This document shows positions 47,251-59,110 of a stretch of DNA of 64,000 nt, piece after piece. This DNA is from Nannochloropsis salina CCMP1776. Taxonomy: Eukaryota > Sar > Eustigmatophyceae > Eustigmatales > Monodopsidaceae. Position 1 is the stretch's first letter, and each line of letters opens with the position of its first letter. The notes beneath the pieces are model-generated. The model was not told the origin of the DNA. It ran no database searches and saw only the letters and a program-made list of their open reading frames with translations. The stretch covers positions 1,338,765 through 1,402,764 of the forward strand of contig SDOX01000005.1 of the NCBI GenBank assembly GCA_004565275.1, read 5' to 3'. Both the position numbers and the translations under genes were made by a program.

Positions 47251-49350
47251 CTACGAGACAGCCTTTCCTCCCGCCCGCCCTCCCTCCCGTCCTCCTTTCA
47301 TCTCCCCCTCCAATCCCTCCATCTCCTTCAAAAATACCTCCGCCGTCGCCCGCAATGCCAGCAGCTCCCCATGCCACAAGGTCTGCAACAAACCAAGTCG
47401 ACGAAGTGTGAGCTTCACCCTCCCTCCCTCCCTCCCTCCCTCCCTCTCTCCCTTCCTCCCTTCCTCCTTCAATCGGTGACGGACCCGTTCCCAGCGGTCT
47501 TCCACGTTTTGCAACCCCTCACGGATGACTTGCAACGCTTCAACAGCCGCCTTGACCTCCGTCGATGGGGACAAAGGAGAGGCGAGACGGTTCCAGACTT
47601 GCTTTTCATCCAAGGAGGAGGAAGAGGAACCCGGGGGGGGGGGGGATTTAAAAAACCGTTAATGTCCTCTTCTCCCATATGTTTGAGAACGGAGGTAGCG
47701 TCGCAGCCGGTCCATCCCCCCCCCTCCACCTTCCATCCCTCCCTCCCCCCCTTCCTCCCCGCCCTCCAGACGGACTACTGCAACCATCTTCTCTGACCCC
47801 AGCCTTCTCGTCAGCAAGGTACGCGTCGATATCTCCACCCGTTGTCCCTCAGCCTTGAGTCCCATCGAATTCAATACGTCGAGTTTCCGCCCGAGGACAT
47901 CCCGTGCTCTTCGTTCCTCCCTTGTCATCTCCTCCTTCGCCGCCTCCGGCATCTCGGGGGAACTTCGGCGTTTTTCGCTTTTGTGGTTGCCTTCGTTGGT
48001 GCAGCCTCCACCCCCCAGGCTTAGAACAAGGAGGGCCGTGCCCTGAGCTGGCACTGGCCCAGGTATGTCGCCTTCACGAGACTCGCGGGAGGCTAGGGGG
48101 GAAGAAGGGGGGGAGGAACGGGCGGAGGGAGGGAGGGAGAGCGTGTCCAAGAACCCAAAGGAGTAGAACTTGGTCGCGGAAGACAAGGGCCCGTAGGATG
48201 AGAGAAAAGGCGCCCCTACCTCTGGATAGTCGCGGTCCGCCACCAGCTGCACTTCCTCCCGTGCCGTAAAGACCCCATCCCCTGGCTGGACGGCATAATG
48301 TATGGCGTCATCGTGGTTGGCCATGTCGAGCAAGGGGAGGAGTTGGAGCACGGGGTCGCCGAAAAAGTCAGAGCGTCCGGCCGCCTCGGTACTTCTGCTC
48401 GGCCGGCTTTCCAAGACGTAGGGACGAGACATGGCGATGGCCCGAGCCCAGGACCAATTTTCCCAGGTCAAGCAGGAAAGGAGGGTAGGGGAGGTGGAAA
48501 GGGTGCGGTTGGCGAGGACGGCTTTTCGAAGACTTTCCAGCTCGCCTCGCATCTCTTCACGCAGGGCCACAATGTCGTCGTAGAGGGGGCTAGGTGCCAA
48601 GAGAGCGAGTAATGAGTCGTGCGAATCTTCAGGTCCACTTGAATCTTCCTCTCCCTCATTCTCTCCCCCTCCCTCCCTCCCGTCCTCCTCCCACAAGAAA
48701 GGAAGATCCATCTGGTTCCGGGAAGGAAGTACACGCACGTAAGGCAACCAGCCAGAGTTGTCCAGTGGAAGGGTAGAAAAAGAAGAAGATGAGGTTGCGT
48801 GGGAGAAGAGGAGTGGTTGAAAAGAGGAGCCAGCACCCGCCTGACTGACTTCATGGAGGAGGCGCAAGGCCAAGCGGCTCATATCGTCCAGGGCCGCGTC
48901 GCCGGCCAGGTCGCGCAACGCAGGAGAGGGCAATTCCGACGTCAGGACGATAGACGGAGGGATTGCCAGCAGAATCTGATCCTTTTCAATGGGGCGGGTC
49001 GTAAAGAGCTCCAGGTCGGCATTTCCCGGAGAATTTTCCTCGTCGTGGGCCAACCGGCGCAGCCCTAAAGAGGAGGCACTTAAGTCAATGCCTCCCTTCA
49101 CATTTAACCAGTGTCGAAAGGCGTCAAGTGCCGCGTCATCGCGAGAAAGTTGGAAGGATGCGGGGGCCGATGGCGTGGCAGATGCAGAGAGGGATCGAGG
49201 AAGAAGGGAGGGATGACGAGGACGAGCATGGTGGCATGTCGCGAGTTTTGGGTAATTCGAAAGGGCCCATGCGACGAGAGCATGGCTCGTGGGAACAATT
49301 ATGATACAGAGCAGAAAGAGGAAGTCCCATTGCCCAGCCCAAGTTCGCAT
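47251..49350 (-). CDS. SET-domain protein-lysine methyltransferase, Rubisco LSMT/SETD3 group
   Basis: The leader MRTWAGQWDFLFLLCIIIVPTSHALVAWAL followed by an Arg/Ser/Pro stretch reads as signal peptide plus transit peptide, as used for plastids with four membranes. SET features in order: FRHWLNVKGGIDLS, the SET-N part (LELFTTRPIEKDQILLAIPPS), SWARAIAMSRPYVL, LLPLLDMANHDDAIHYAV (catalytic NH-x-x-D type site) and FLSSYGPLSSATKFYSFGFLD, then a Rubisco-LSMT-like helical C-domain. Plants use such enzymes on the Rubisco large subunit and aldolase; the substrate here is inference. The main frame stops at 47659, while the C-domain helices continue in another frame (DEKQVWNRLASPLSP from about 47613 to the stop at 47251). 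The change of frame lies at a 9-C run near 47715 and a 13-G run at 47633-47645 (plus strand), so homopolymer miscounting or an unseen intron is likely. Confidence 0.82.
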
Positions 49351-49982
49351 TCAGGCGTCCAAGGTCGTAGTATGTGCTGTGAAAGCAGTGAGCGCTTTGC
49401 CGATTTGTCACTTTTCTTTTCCAGAGCAGCTTGCTTGCCCTTCCCCTGTTTGACAAAATCACAGATCAGCTCGTGCAGACACTCGACAGTCAATGGCATA
49501 ATATAAGCATATTAAATCATAAATGACATGAAACATGGGCATACAGAGCCTCATTGACTTTCCTCTAGCTCTCTGCTTGTCTTGGCGAGCTCTGGCGACA
49601 CCACGGGCCCAGAATTATACTAATGCCCGTGTCACTTTCCATTGAGACAACCTTTTTTGATCATTGTCTGATTCCACACACGGTAGGCATGCACGATCGG
49701 CCGTTGCTGTTATACGCACCATCTCGAGCTCTCTTTGTCGTCCTGACAGGATCTTTGCTGTACCAAGCCCTTGGCGCCGCCGTCTTACTTACGAGGACAT
49801 ATCCCTTTGGCGTCAAATATTACGATTCAAGACCATCACACGGTCGATCAAGCTTCGTCAAGCCACCCATGTTATCGTCGCTCCGTCCATTGCTGCACAG
49901 TGGTACGTTCTTTGATGACCCTGCATGTGAGACGACAGGCATGGGGAGGTTAATCCGGTAGGTCATATATTTTCTGATTTTG
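49351..49982. promoter_or_regulatory. Divergent region, SET gene (-) / glyoxalase II (+)
   Basis: About 630 bases. A 112-codon frame on plus (49623-49961) resembles nothing known. No RNA gene seen; both promoters should lie here. Confidence 0.45.
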
Positions 49983-51486
49983 ATGCAACCACTCCACTTT
50001 CTCGCAGGACAAATTTTGTCCGGCTCTATTCAGCGTAGTCCATTGCGCTCGTTAAAACGCTCTCCCTTTCACCGGCCCGGCTTGACCGGCCTGATAGTGA
50101 CAGGCATGGGGACGCTCGCGGCAGCCGGAACCTCCTCCCCCCCGGCCTCTTCATGCTCCACCACTCCCGCCCTGCCCCCTTGCGCCCGCGTCATCCCCGT
50201 TCCTATTCTCAGCGACAATTTTGCTTACTTGGTTGTGGACCCTCAAACCGGAAAAGCCGCGTGTGTCGATCCTGCCGAGCCAGCGAAGGTCCTGGCGGCT
50301 GCCCAACGCGAAGGCATTAAGCTGTCCACCCTCCTGTGCACGCACAAACACTGGGACCACGCAGGCGGCAACGAAGAAATGGTGCGCATGCTGCCCGGTT
50401 TGGAGGTGGTGACGACCAAATTTGAGGACATTCCTGCCGCCACCATCCGCTTGGGCGACGACGATGTCTACACGCTTGGATCCCTGAGTGTGCGTGCTAT
50501 CTACACACCCTGCCACACCAAAGGCCACGTGCTGTTTCTTGTGACGCCACAGGACGAGGCAGATAGTCCTGGGACGAGCCCGACGGCCCCTGTCCTTTTC
50601 TCGGGCGACACATTGTTCGTGGGAGGCTGCGGCCGGTTTTTCGAAGGCGACGGCGCGCAGATGGTGGAGGCGCTTATGGGCCGCGTTGCCAGCCTCTCCC
50701 CCGAGACCCTGGTCTATTGCGGGTACGTCTTGCTAACACGGTGTTTGGAGGAGGAACAGGGGAGGTTGTGGACCCGAGACGGGGGTGTATTCGTTGGCTT
50801 GAGATAAGTGAGATGCCAGTAGGTGGGTGGTGCGGCCCTCTCTTAGCACACGAAACGACCGGATCGTCCCGGACGCGTGGTGGAGAGCAGAGGCAGAGGA
50901 GAAGAAAGGGTGGCGGAGGGTGGAAAGGGGCTCATACCGAGTGAGAGAGCCGAGTGAGAGAGAGAAGCCGTCGTGGGCGCCTTGGATTGATCTGTGGGAC
51001 TGGATGGGGGTGGGATGTGCATGGGTGGGGGGCGACGAAAGAGCGACCTTGGCAACGTTCAGCTTTCTCCCGTCGCATTACGTCTCACCCTTTCCTTGGG
51101 CCGCAAAGGATGAGGGACTTGGCCTCCCTCCCTCCCTCCCGCCCTCCCTCCCGCCCTTCCCCCCGGCCCCTGTACTCCAACACCCCCGATATTTCCCCCT
51201 CCCTCACAGGCACGAATATACCCAATCCAACCTGGCCTTTGCCTTGTCGGTGGAGCCTGAAAATGCCGCCCTTCGTGCCAAAATCGCTGTTACCACGGCT
51301 GCCCTGCACTCAGGACAGCCGACCGTCCCCTCTACGGTAGGGAGCGAGCTGGAGATTAACCCCTTCATGCGTGTGGGGGAGGCCGCGGTGATAAAGGCCG
51401 CGAGGGAGAAAGGGGGGGCGGCGGGGGAGGATCCAGTCAGTGTGATGACGGCATTGCGGGAAATGAAGAATAATTTCAAAGGTTGA
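49983..51486 (+). CDS. HAGH: Glyoxalase II (hydroxyacylglutathione hydrolase), 2 exons
   Basis: Hydrolyses S-lactoylglutathione to lactate and glutathione, the second step of methylglyoxal detoxification. Exons 49983-50722 and 51210-51486 join in phase (codon GG|G of YCGHEY) to about 338 aa. Metallo-beta-lactamase fold motifs: metal site THKHWDHAGGN (about residues 119-129), TPCHTKGHVLF, FSGDTLFVGGCGRFFEG and, across the intron, LVYCG|HEYTQSNLAFA. The C-domain ends KNNFKG and includes NPFMR, which contacts glutathione in this family. The N-terminal 70 residues are Ser/Arg/Pro-rich, suggesting mitochondrial or plastid import; a second Met at about residue 41 could give a cytosolic form. The ATG at 49983 is the first in frame. 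Confidence 0.93.
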
Positions 51487-52055
51487 TGGGGGGGGACGGG
51501 AGGGCGGGCGGGAGGGAGGGCGGGAGGGAGGGCGGGTGAAGGAAAAGCTCGTCGGGACGTGTGAGTAGTGTTTGTGATGTCGGAAATGTCGAGTGGAAAA
51601 TAAGACAAAAAGGAAAGAAATGGAGCAGTGCTATGAGCCAAGGTTTGACGTTTACAAGTCCTAGAAGGCGGAAACTGTGTTGTCTTCTGCGTCTCCCAAC
51701 ACTCCCATATATCCTATCCTAAATACAACGCGTGTTATTTCCCTCCCTCCTCGGATTGAGGCGGAGACTTCGTTTTTTAAACATTTGAAATATTGCGTAC
51801 ATGTCAAGCGGAAAAGGCCGTGGTGTCACAAGTCGTGGGGTCGCCTGCAGGTAGGCGTGCCTGACAGTCCAGCCGACAATTCCTATGTGTCGACCACCTC
51901 TCCCCTGGTTCCATGCCTCCCCTTCTTTCTGGGTCTTCCTCGCTCTTCTGTACACGAAGTGTGCACAAACAGCCTGTCCATGTTCTGACGTCTGTCCTTC
52001 TCTGCACTATTCCCCTTTTGCCCTCCCTCCCTTCCTTCCTTCCTCCGTCCCTTTT
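51487..52055. other. Convergent 3' region, glyoxalase II (+) / kinase (-)
   Basis: About 570 bases with GGGA/GGGC runs close to the glyoxalase stop (51490-51535). Overlapping short frames on both strands are unsupported. Confidence 0.5.
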
Positions 52056-54930
52056 TCAGGGCCCTAGAGCCCGCAGCAGAGACAGCACCGCATGTAAGCT
52101 CCTGAGTGAATCGTAGTGACCGACCATGGACAGCCATTCCTCACTCCCCCCTTCCCTCCCCTCTTTCTCTTCAAAATCCGCCTTGTCTTTGTTGTACCGC
52201 AGCACCTGCGTCGCCCCCTCCATTTTGTTCTCCAGATCCTCGCCCGTGAACCGCTCTCTGTACGCAGTGGTCAGGTACTGCCCCAGGGCCCAGCACGCCT
52301 GGCATACGTCCGGGTAGGAATCGAGGGATGTCAAGGCACGCAGGCGTGATTCGAGCTCCAGGTCACAGGCGAGGAGAGAGGAGGGCGGGAGGGAGGACGG
52401 GGGGGAAGAGGAAAAGGAGATGGAGCTGGCGATGGACGTGGGTACATCTCCGGTCGTAGGGGAGGAAAGGGGGAAGGAAGGCGGGGAGGTGGAGGGACGG
52501 GAGGCAGTGGCAGCGGCGGCTGCCGCATGCAGGACCCGGACATAGCGCCCGTACTCCTCCTCGTCCAAGCGGGCGCTCATCATGCCCCTGAACTTCTCCT
52601 TGAAGACGCGGAGAGAGTCCATCAACACGCCCATCGAGTCCTTCTCCCAAGTGTACAGCACGACGCATTCCAAGCGCGAGCTGGGGATGGCTTGGGCCAA
52701 AAATTGCGCGAAACCCACCGACTCTTGAATGATCGCTTGTCGCACCAGGCCGGGCGAGGCGAAACCACCCACAGTCTGACCTCTTCCACACCCAATCATG
52801 GGCAAGTACAACGCCGTGCCTGCTTGGGCAGCCAGCACGGGGGCCAGCCGGCGGAGTTCCTGGTAGATGCTCCAGATCGATTCCCGGGTCAACCCCATCC
52901 TCCCCCCTTCCATCCCGACCATCGCCACCCACAGGTCCCGCATGTACTCAAACGGCTGGCCCGACCGTCGCACCAAACGTTGGAGACGGCAGGCCTTCTT
53001 CCCCAGCCATGTGGCCCCTTCCTCCTTCCCGCCCTCCGCCTCTACCTCCATCCTCATGCTTGCCCTCTCCCCTTCCTCCCCTTCCACCCTCATCACTTGC
53101 CCCAGCTCCGTGGTCGACCCGGCCCGTTCCCGCATCAATATGGCGCCTAAGGTGGAAACCTCGCTTTTCTTGACCCGCAGCATCCCTTCCTTCCGCCCAC
53201 ACACTATCACGGTGGCCCGACCATCGTCGATCTCCGCCAAGTCCATGTAGGCTGTGTACAGGGGCAACGGTGGGGGTTCCTGAGCCAGGATGGAGCGGGA
53301 AAGGGAACGGGTGGTGGGGAGGGCGGGAAGCCGGCGGGGGGGGTTGGGGGGAGGAAGGAGGAGGGGAGGGCGGAGGACAAGCTTGCTCCCCTTCCACTTC
53401 CATGGCATCGCCCCCCCCCCGGCCCCCCGACCGTCGGCTTTCCTTCCCCGACGCGCGTGTTTTGCCTTGCCCCCGCCGGATCGAAAGCAGCATCACACGG
53501 GCCGCTTTCTCCGATTCGTCCACCAAGTCTCCCAGCAGGGTATCCCCGTCTCGACGCACGGGGGCCAAGAAAGGATGCGCGAGGATGTGAAACGCGTGGG
53601 GTCGTCGGTAAGGATCTCCATGTAGCATCGCCTGAACCAGGCTCCGCAACCCATCCACTTCCGGGATTGTGCCTTTTCCTTCCGCGTCGTCCCTAAGCAC
53701 GGCGGGTTCACCCAAGGCCGTCTGGGGGAAACGCCCGCCCGTCAAGAGGACATGGAGGACCACGCCCAGACTGAATATGTCGGCTTGCACCCCGAATCGA
53801 GAATCGGACTCGACCTCAGGAGCCATGTAGCGACAGGTGCCCGCGGCAGCAAAGCGGGGTGTGTGCTCCGTCTCCGGATCAGGAAGGGGGGGGGGAGAGC
53901 CAGGGAGGCGAGGAGGGGAAGGAGAGGGGGAGGGAGGGCAGGGCAACGTCCCTCCAAGCAGCATGGCGAGGCCGAAGTCCGCGAGTTTGATGGAGAGCCG
54001 ATCACTCTCTGGGTCTCGGGCGATGGACGATTTGTCCTGGCTGTCAAGGCGGAGAAGGATGTTGTCGAGCCTGGGAGAGGGAAAGAAAGGGAGAAAGGAA
54101 AGGGAAGGTAAAGGACAAGTGTGGGCCACGCGGAGATGGTATGGTCAGGGCAACTTGCCAGCTCTTTTGTCCATGGGAAGGTACATCTCTAGTCTTGCCC
54201 CACGCCCCGAAGCCCCCCTCGGTGGCTTCCCCTCGCGGCCTGTGACTTACTTGATGTCCAAGTGCACGATCAGCTTGTGGTGGAGGTAGTCAAGGGCCAG
54301 CGTCACCGCGTACAAAATCTCCCGCACCGTTTCCACGTCCATCGCCGCCTTGGGCAGGTTTGAGCCTTCCCCTTCCCCCTCGTCCCACCCCTCCCTGCCT
54401 TTCTTGGCTTTGTGCAACCGACGTTGCTCCTTCTCTTGTTGTTGTAGCAAAGCCTTGTCAAACCATGGGAGGTTCCCCTTTCCCATACACCTGCCCTCTT
54501 GTTTGTCATTCCCACTGATACAAGCTGTGCTCCTCTTTTCTTGGTTCTCCCCCACGCTCGTCTTCCCCCTCTTGCCCGCCAGCCGCTGACGCGCCTGCAA
54601 AAAGGATTGCAGGTTCATGTCCATGCAATCCACGACAATTTTGGTGGTACGGACCCGTGGGTTCTCGTAACGTGCCTCATCCACCAGCCCACAAATGTGT
54701 GGGTGGCGCACCGCCGCCAATATGCGCCATTCCCGCGAGGTCAAGCTGCCAAATTCTTTCACTGCCACGCGCTCCTCTGGGGCCTCGCGACGACGGTATT
54801 CGTAGACGCCGGCCTGGCCCCCGTCTCCAATGGCCCGGACAAACTGGTACTTTGATTCGAATGCGGCTCTGTCTGCGACCACACCGTCCCCATGCGGATG
54901 CCGCTGGGTCATGCCGGCGTTCTGCTCCAT
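52056..54930 (-). CDS. Protein kinase with HLD catalytic loop and C-terminal macro-like domain
   Basis: Exons 54930-54251, 54070-53398 and 53279-52056 join in phase to about 858 aa. Kinase: Gly loop IGDGGQAGVYEY, VAVKEF (ATP Lys), catalytic loop IVHLDIK|LDNILL with Leu where most kinases have Arg (as in Wee1-like kinases), ADFGLAML, CRYMAPEVE and the lobe-C pattern DIFSLGVVLHVLLTGGRFP. The kinase runs to about residue 420. The second intron (53397-53280, donor GTGGAA, acceptor CTCAG) is my proposal; it resolves an otherwise out-of-frame C-terminus. The C-terminal 400 residues include GTALYLPMIGCGRGQTVGGF and IIQESVGFAQFLAQAIP, reminiscent of a macro (ADP-ribose) domain; this is a weak match by eye. 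Insertions in the kinase are Pro/Ser-rich. Substrates are unknown. Confidence 0.72.
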
Positions 54931-56163
54931 ATACGGCTCGGAGCAACGCTGTCGTTTATCTTTTAACCCTCTCGATGTCTTTATTCCGTAAGAGTAGGAG
55001 TTTCTCGACTCGTCTCGGATAGCGATCCACACTTCTTGCAGTTCAGTCTTTAATCTCACAGAAAATAAAGAGACCCGGGCTGGTTGATAATATTCGGTCT
55101 TCCCTTACTTTGTCGCACAGCATGGCTGTGCCGCCGCCTCGAAGGGCTTTACGCCGAGCCTGTTGAGTTGTGTTCGAAATGATGAGCATGTCTTTGGATA
55201 AGCAAATAAATGTAACTCGTGAGTCATAGAATGTTCCAGCCTGAGTCTGTCTATCCTTTTCCGCTTTTGTGGGTGTTGCAGCAGCTGCTGTTTCTTCTCC
55301 CCCCTCCCCCTTCTTGTTGGAGATTACATACTCCAGTCGCACCGAGCATATCATGACGAAAAGCCTGCGAACATTATAAAAAATATCCAAGCGTACATTC
55401 ACACTTGCCCATAGGCGAGACTGTAGTATACGCCTCTTTGTGGACCTGCAGCTCCGTTTCTCCTTCCTCGCTTCCTCTTAGTAAGACTACCCGATTGCCT
55501 GTTGTTGAGGGCCACGTACTCCATAGAGATTGCAGACATTCCATTCCCGTAGCTGCCCTAGCTCCAGGGTAATAATCAGAAAAAACATACCATGGGAAAA
55601 GAATTTCCTCCTGCCACCCATCTCATTTTTTTCCACCAGGGCAGACTTGACACGTGCAAGTCCCTCTAGGAGGAACAATGCTCCACATGTCGCCGTTTCG
55701 GAGACCTTGAAGAGCTTCTTCTTTTCCTTCCTTTCCCCCCGATACACCCTTTCCACCCGTTTTTCATGGTAATGATACGCGTGCAATGTTGCTCTGAGTG
55801 TTTTTTGGGAGTTTTGTCACTTTTATTCACTCCGCGCCCGCGTTGCGCGGTGTAGTATCTTTGGGCCGTCGCAATTTCATTTATACATTTACAAGGCTTT
55901 TTGTTACGTTATTTTTCTCATTGTGGCATTTCACAATGACAATGCCTGTGTCGTTGCGGGATGTGTGGTCTTCTCCATTTATGACTCGCTCTTCATTTAT
56001 TGGCTGGGAGCATGAGGAATTCAGAATCGCATCGGTTGTCAGTAACAACATATCATGACTAGAGTCGTAAAACCACAAACAAGCAATAATCTAATCAAAC
56101 ATCGAAGACAACAGGGGAAAACTTACATTCATACTTTAAAAAAACTCGCAGTTTCTGTGAATA
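54931..56163. other. Low-GC stretch with weak minus-strand frames
   Basis: A minus-strand frame at 55402-55043 (LEYVISNKKGEGG, DSRVTFICLSKDMLIISN) could be the last exon of an unrecognised gene whose earlier exon may lie at about 55525-55410, but I could not close a model. Nothing else is supported. Confidence 0.3.
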
Positions 56164-56607
56164 AATGGATTGAACCATATAGCTCATGTGATACTACACG
56201 GAAGTAAGTAGACTTGGGCAGAGGCACTTGAGATGATTTTCAGCGTATCAAGACACGAGTCCTTCCTCTGGGCCGCGTGCTACATGGGCTTGCCGGCCGC
56301 AAACGGCTTCCAATGTCATGAAGAAGCGCATGCTTACCGACTACGAGATACCCTCTTACTGGCCCTAGCTGTACGACTCGATCCTTCATTGAAGACACGC
56401 AAAGAGCCAGGACGACGGGCAGCAGAGAAAAGGCTGCTGGATTAGGGATTGGCGAGCTAGCGTTTCTGATGAAGTGAGCAAAAGAAAACATGTTGCCTTG
56501 GCCTGCTGCTTGATTGCAGGTCTGAGTTGTAGAGCAGAGAGAGGGCAAAAGAAAAAACAGTATAGAACGAGGTTCCCCTATTACGTTAGCTACGATTACT
56601 TTGCTGC
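56164..56607. repeat. Dispersed repeat, copy 1 (partner 59111-59602)
   Basis: About 440 bases beginning TGGATTGAACCATATAGCTC and sharing long blocks with copy 2, including GAGTCCTTCCTCTGGGCCGC and the stretch around 56300-56450. The copies differ by substitutions and by insertions in copy 2. No terminal inverted repeat, poly-A tail or reverse transcriptase was seen, so the class is undetermined (perhaps a SINE-like or fossil non-autonomous element). Confidence 0.85.
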
Positions 56608-57096
56608 TAAATGCCTTATTCCTAAGAGACAAACGATCGTCCCAGGCACGACATGGTGTCTATATCTGTGGATGCAGGCCAAAAATACCTTACCAGATAC
56701 GACAAACTCACCCATCGAACAACATTCACAAGACACACACAATGCGGCCATAGCCCGCTGATACCCTCTACTCTTGGAAGACCGACGGCACTCCCAGACA
56801 CGACACGAAGCGATTATCCATGAATGCCGATGAGAGATAGGTCCTGTCTTCATGCTAGATACCACAAACATTACTCATCCAACAATCACTACATATGCTT
56901 TACCGTCCAAGACACACACAATGCGGGCACATCTACCCTTCCGATATGCACGTGATGACTTCGAGAGCGAACACGTCTCCAGAGAGAGCAGCACACCCCG
57001 CGCGGCACCACGCTATGACAATCGTACTTTTGACACCCATTTACGTGAAAGAATAGTGATAGTAGCCCAATGTGAGAGGATACACATGTCCAGAGC

Positions 57097-58108
57097 TTAC
57101 TTGCTGTAGAACGGGTTCCATCCCTTCTTGAAGTACTGCACGGTGTACTGCGTGTACGCCGTCTCCAAGGCAGCCTCCGGCGCGTCACCTAGTCCCTCAA
57201 CGGAAGAGGAGAGGAGGATAGGTTTGTTGCTGCGGAGATTGCCCATGCTGGTCTCCACATAGTCCTCGACAGTTTCGACAGAGGAGCGGATAGAGACTCC
57301 CGACATTCCCGTGTTCTCTCCCCATTTGGTTTTCGGGGCCGTAAAAACCGCCGTCCACCTACAGTAGCAGACGGTCGTCAAGTAAACGAGAACTTCTTCT
57401 TGGATGCGACGGTGCGCCTGCTTTTTCTCTTGTGGGACCTCCAATTCTCGCAGACGACGAAGGGGGCCATCCAGTAAGGTCTCAATAATTTCAGTGGCAT
57501 TGACATCCCTGTGAGCGAGAGACCCGTGATCAAGATGCATGAGTACGACCTTCCTTGTCTTTTAGGATCGAGGGTGCTTTTGCCCGGGGAAGCTTTTCTC
57601 AGCTGTACTCACGTTTCAACGGGAGAGCACGAGCCTACAAGAGTGCCCATTGAGGTGCTGTTAAAGTCTCCAGCTGCAGCATTGGCACAGGGCACAATGT
57701 TGGAAGAAAATCCGAACGTGCTGCTCATCTACGTGGGGTTCAGCACGCAAGCAGGGTGTGGAGAAATAGGGCGACGAAATCACTTTCTATCACGACAGCT
57801 ACATTTATATGTCCAGACTACACAGCACTTACGAGGTTTGCAAAGACACCCAAGTTGTAGATGTCCAAGTCGGGGACTTTGGAATAGGGAATGAAAAAAT
57901 AGGGGAGTGCGAAGGTCTCGTTGCCCAAGCCTTCAAAGACGTCGCTGGACGGCCAGAAGGACAAGGAATCCAAGAAAGGTCGAGCACAAAAATTGAAATT
58001 GTTGACCCTGCGGGCAGTGGTGCTGGTGCGGCCGCTTAAGGCTGAGGCAGGTTCAGTCATGAATAGGCTCGCCGCAAAAAGTATCATCACACGCGAGGAG
58101 AACATCAT
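57097..58108 (-). CDS. Unknown protein with signal/plastid leader, 3 exons
   Basis: Exons 58108-57833, 57728-57613 and 57508-57097 join in phase to about 267 aa. The start MMFSSRVMILFAASLFMTEPASALSGRTS is a clear signal peptide followed by an ASAL-S/T/R-rich stretch like the bipartite leaders of heterokont plastid proteins (their usual motif is ASAF). The mature part has an aromatic-rich stretch (LDSLSFWPSSDVFEG, FALPYFFIPYSKVPDLDIYNLG), a small Cys/Ser-rich exon (SSNIVPCANAAAGDF) and a helical C-domain (ATEIIETLLDGPLRRLRELEVP, VLVYLTTVCYCRW, ending YFKKGWNPFYSK). I do not recognise the family. Plastid thylakoid or secretory-pathway location is inference. Confidence 0.62.
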
Positions 58109-59110
58109 TGCGACCAGGTGAGGCGGAGTGTCTGAAAGCTACAAGAGTGCATGGTATGGAGAAAGAACAGAAATATCTTAAGCATACGATCGGGTCACCT
58201 GCCACATGTCAGAGCTTTCGAGTCCAGGTGAACGGGCCTACAGCATTTGACAAATGACAGCTTTTGTGGTGCTTCACTCTTGCCCCATGGAGAAATGGAG
58301 GGAGCGCTGCGAATACTTCACACATTGATGAAATGATCGAATACAGCAAGTGCTTGGGTAAGGCAGCCCATTCCGACTACAGCTCCCAAAATTACACCGT
58401 TGATCGCTTTCGAGGACAGAACGGCAAACCAGCTCGTAGTCTTTCCTCCTTGCGACCACGACCACACAAGTACATGATCTCGTCGACGTCTGATACAAAT
58501 ACGATTTCAAATGCAAGTGCAATACTCTTATGGACTCCCACAAGAAGCACAAACAAATCAACTCCAGAATACAACCATAATGTTTTTCTCTCATTCCAGC
58601 CGTTGAAATGTAAAAGAAATCAGTTTCTTTTTTTGAAATAAAAAACCAAAAAAATCAACTCCGAAGCTTCAACCCCTTTCTCGGACTTTGAATTTGACGC
58701 CCAACACTCATATCTCGGCCAGCTATGTGCAACATCCTTGTACGTATGATATTAAAGTGTCGATCAAAAAGTGGACATGATCGGTGGACAAAGTCCTCAG
58801 GTCAATGATTCATCTGTTTGTTCCGACCAAGGATCCGGCACCCTGGGTCTTGTTCGTCAGACGTAGGCTTCGTCAGACGTTGCCTGCTTTTCGCTGCCGT
58901 TCGAGGGTCGAGTCCCGCCCGGGGGCTTAAGATGTCTGGGTGAGCAGCGCTGACAGGATAGCGTATGCAACTCTGACGGCAATACAAGACATTGGCCGCC
59001 AGAGTTCTCGATCGCCTGCCGACACGAGCCGAGTTTGAGGAAATTCCGATGAAGTCCTATCTTCGTGACTTCCCGACACTGATACGGAGAAGCATCCCCC
59101 GTTCAGTGGG
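58109..59110. other. AT-richer intergenic stretch
   Basis: About 1 kb with no supported gene. A frame at 58264-58641 (plus) has no protein-like conservation that I can see. A stretch ending GTCGAGTCCCGCCCG near 58920 looks superficially like a tRNA T-arm but has no cloverleaf. Confidence 0.4.

Noticed and set aside
52948-53408. A second protein overlapping the kinase C-terminus in another frame
   Set aside because: A 118-base GT/AG intron (53397-53280) joins the two frames exactly in phase, so one fused protein is the simpler reading.
58850-58930. Possible tRNA with a GTCGAGTCCCGCC end
   Set aside because: The T-loop lacks TTC, no matching acceptor stem is found, and no anticodon arm is in place.
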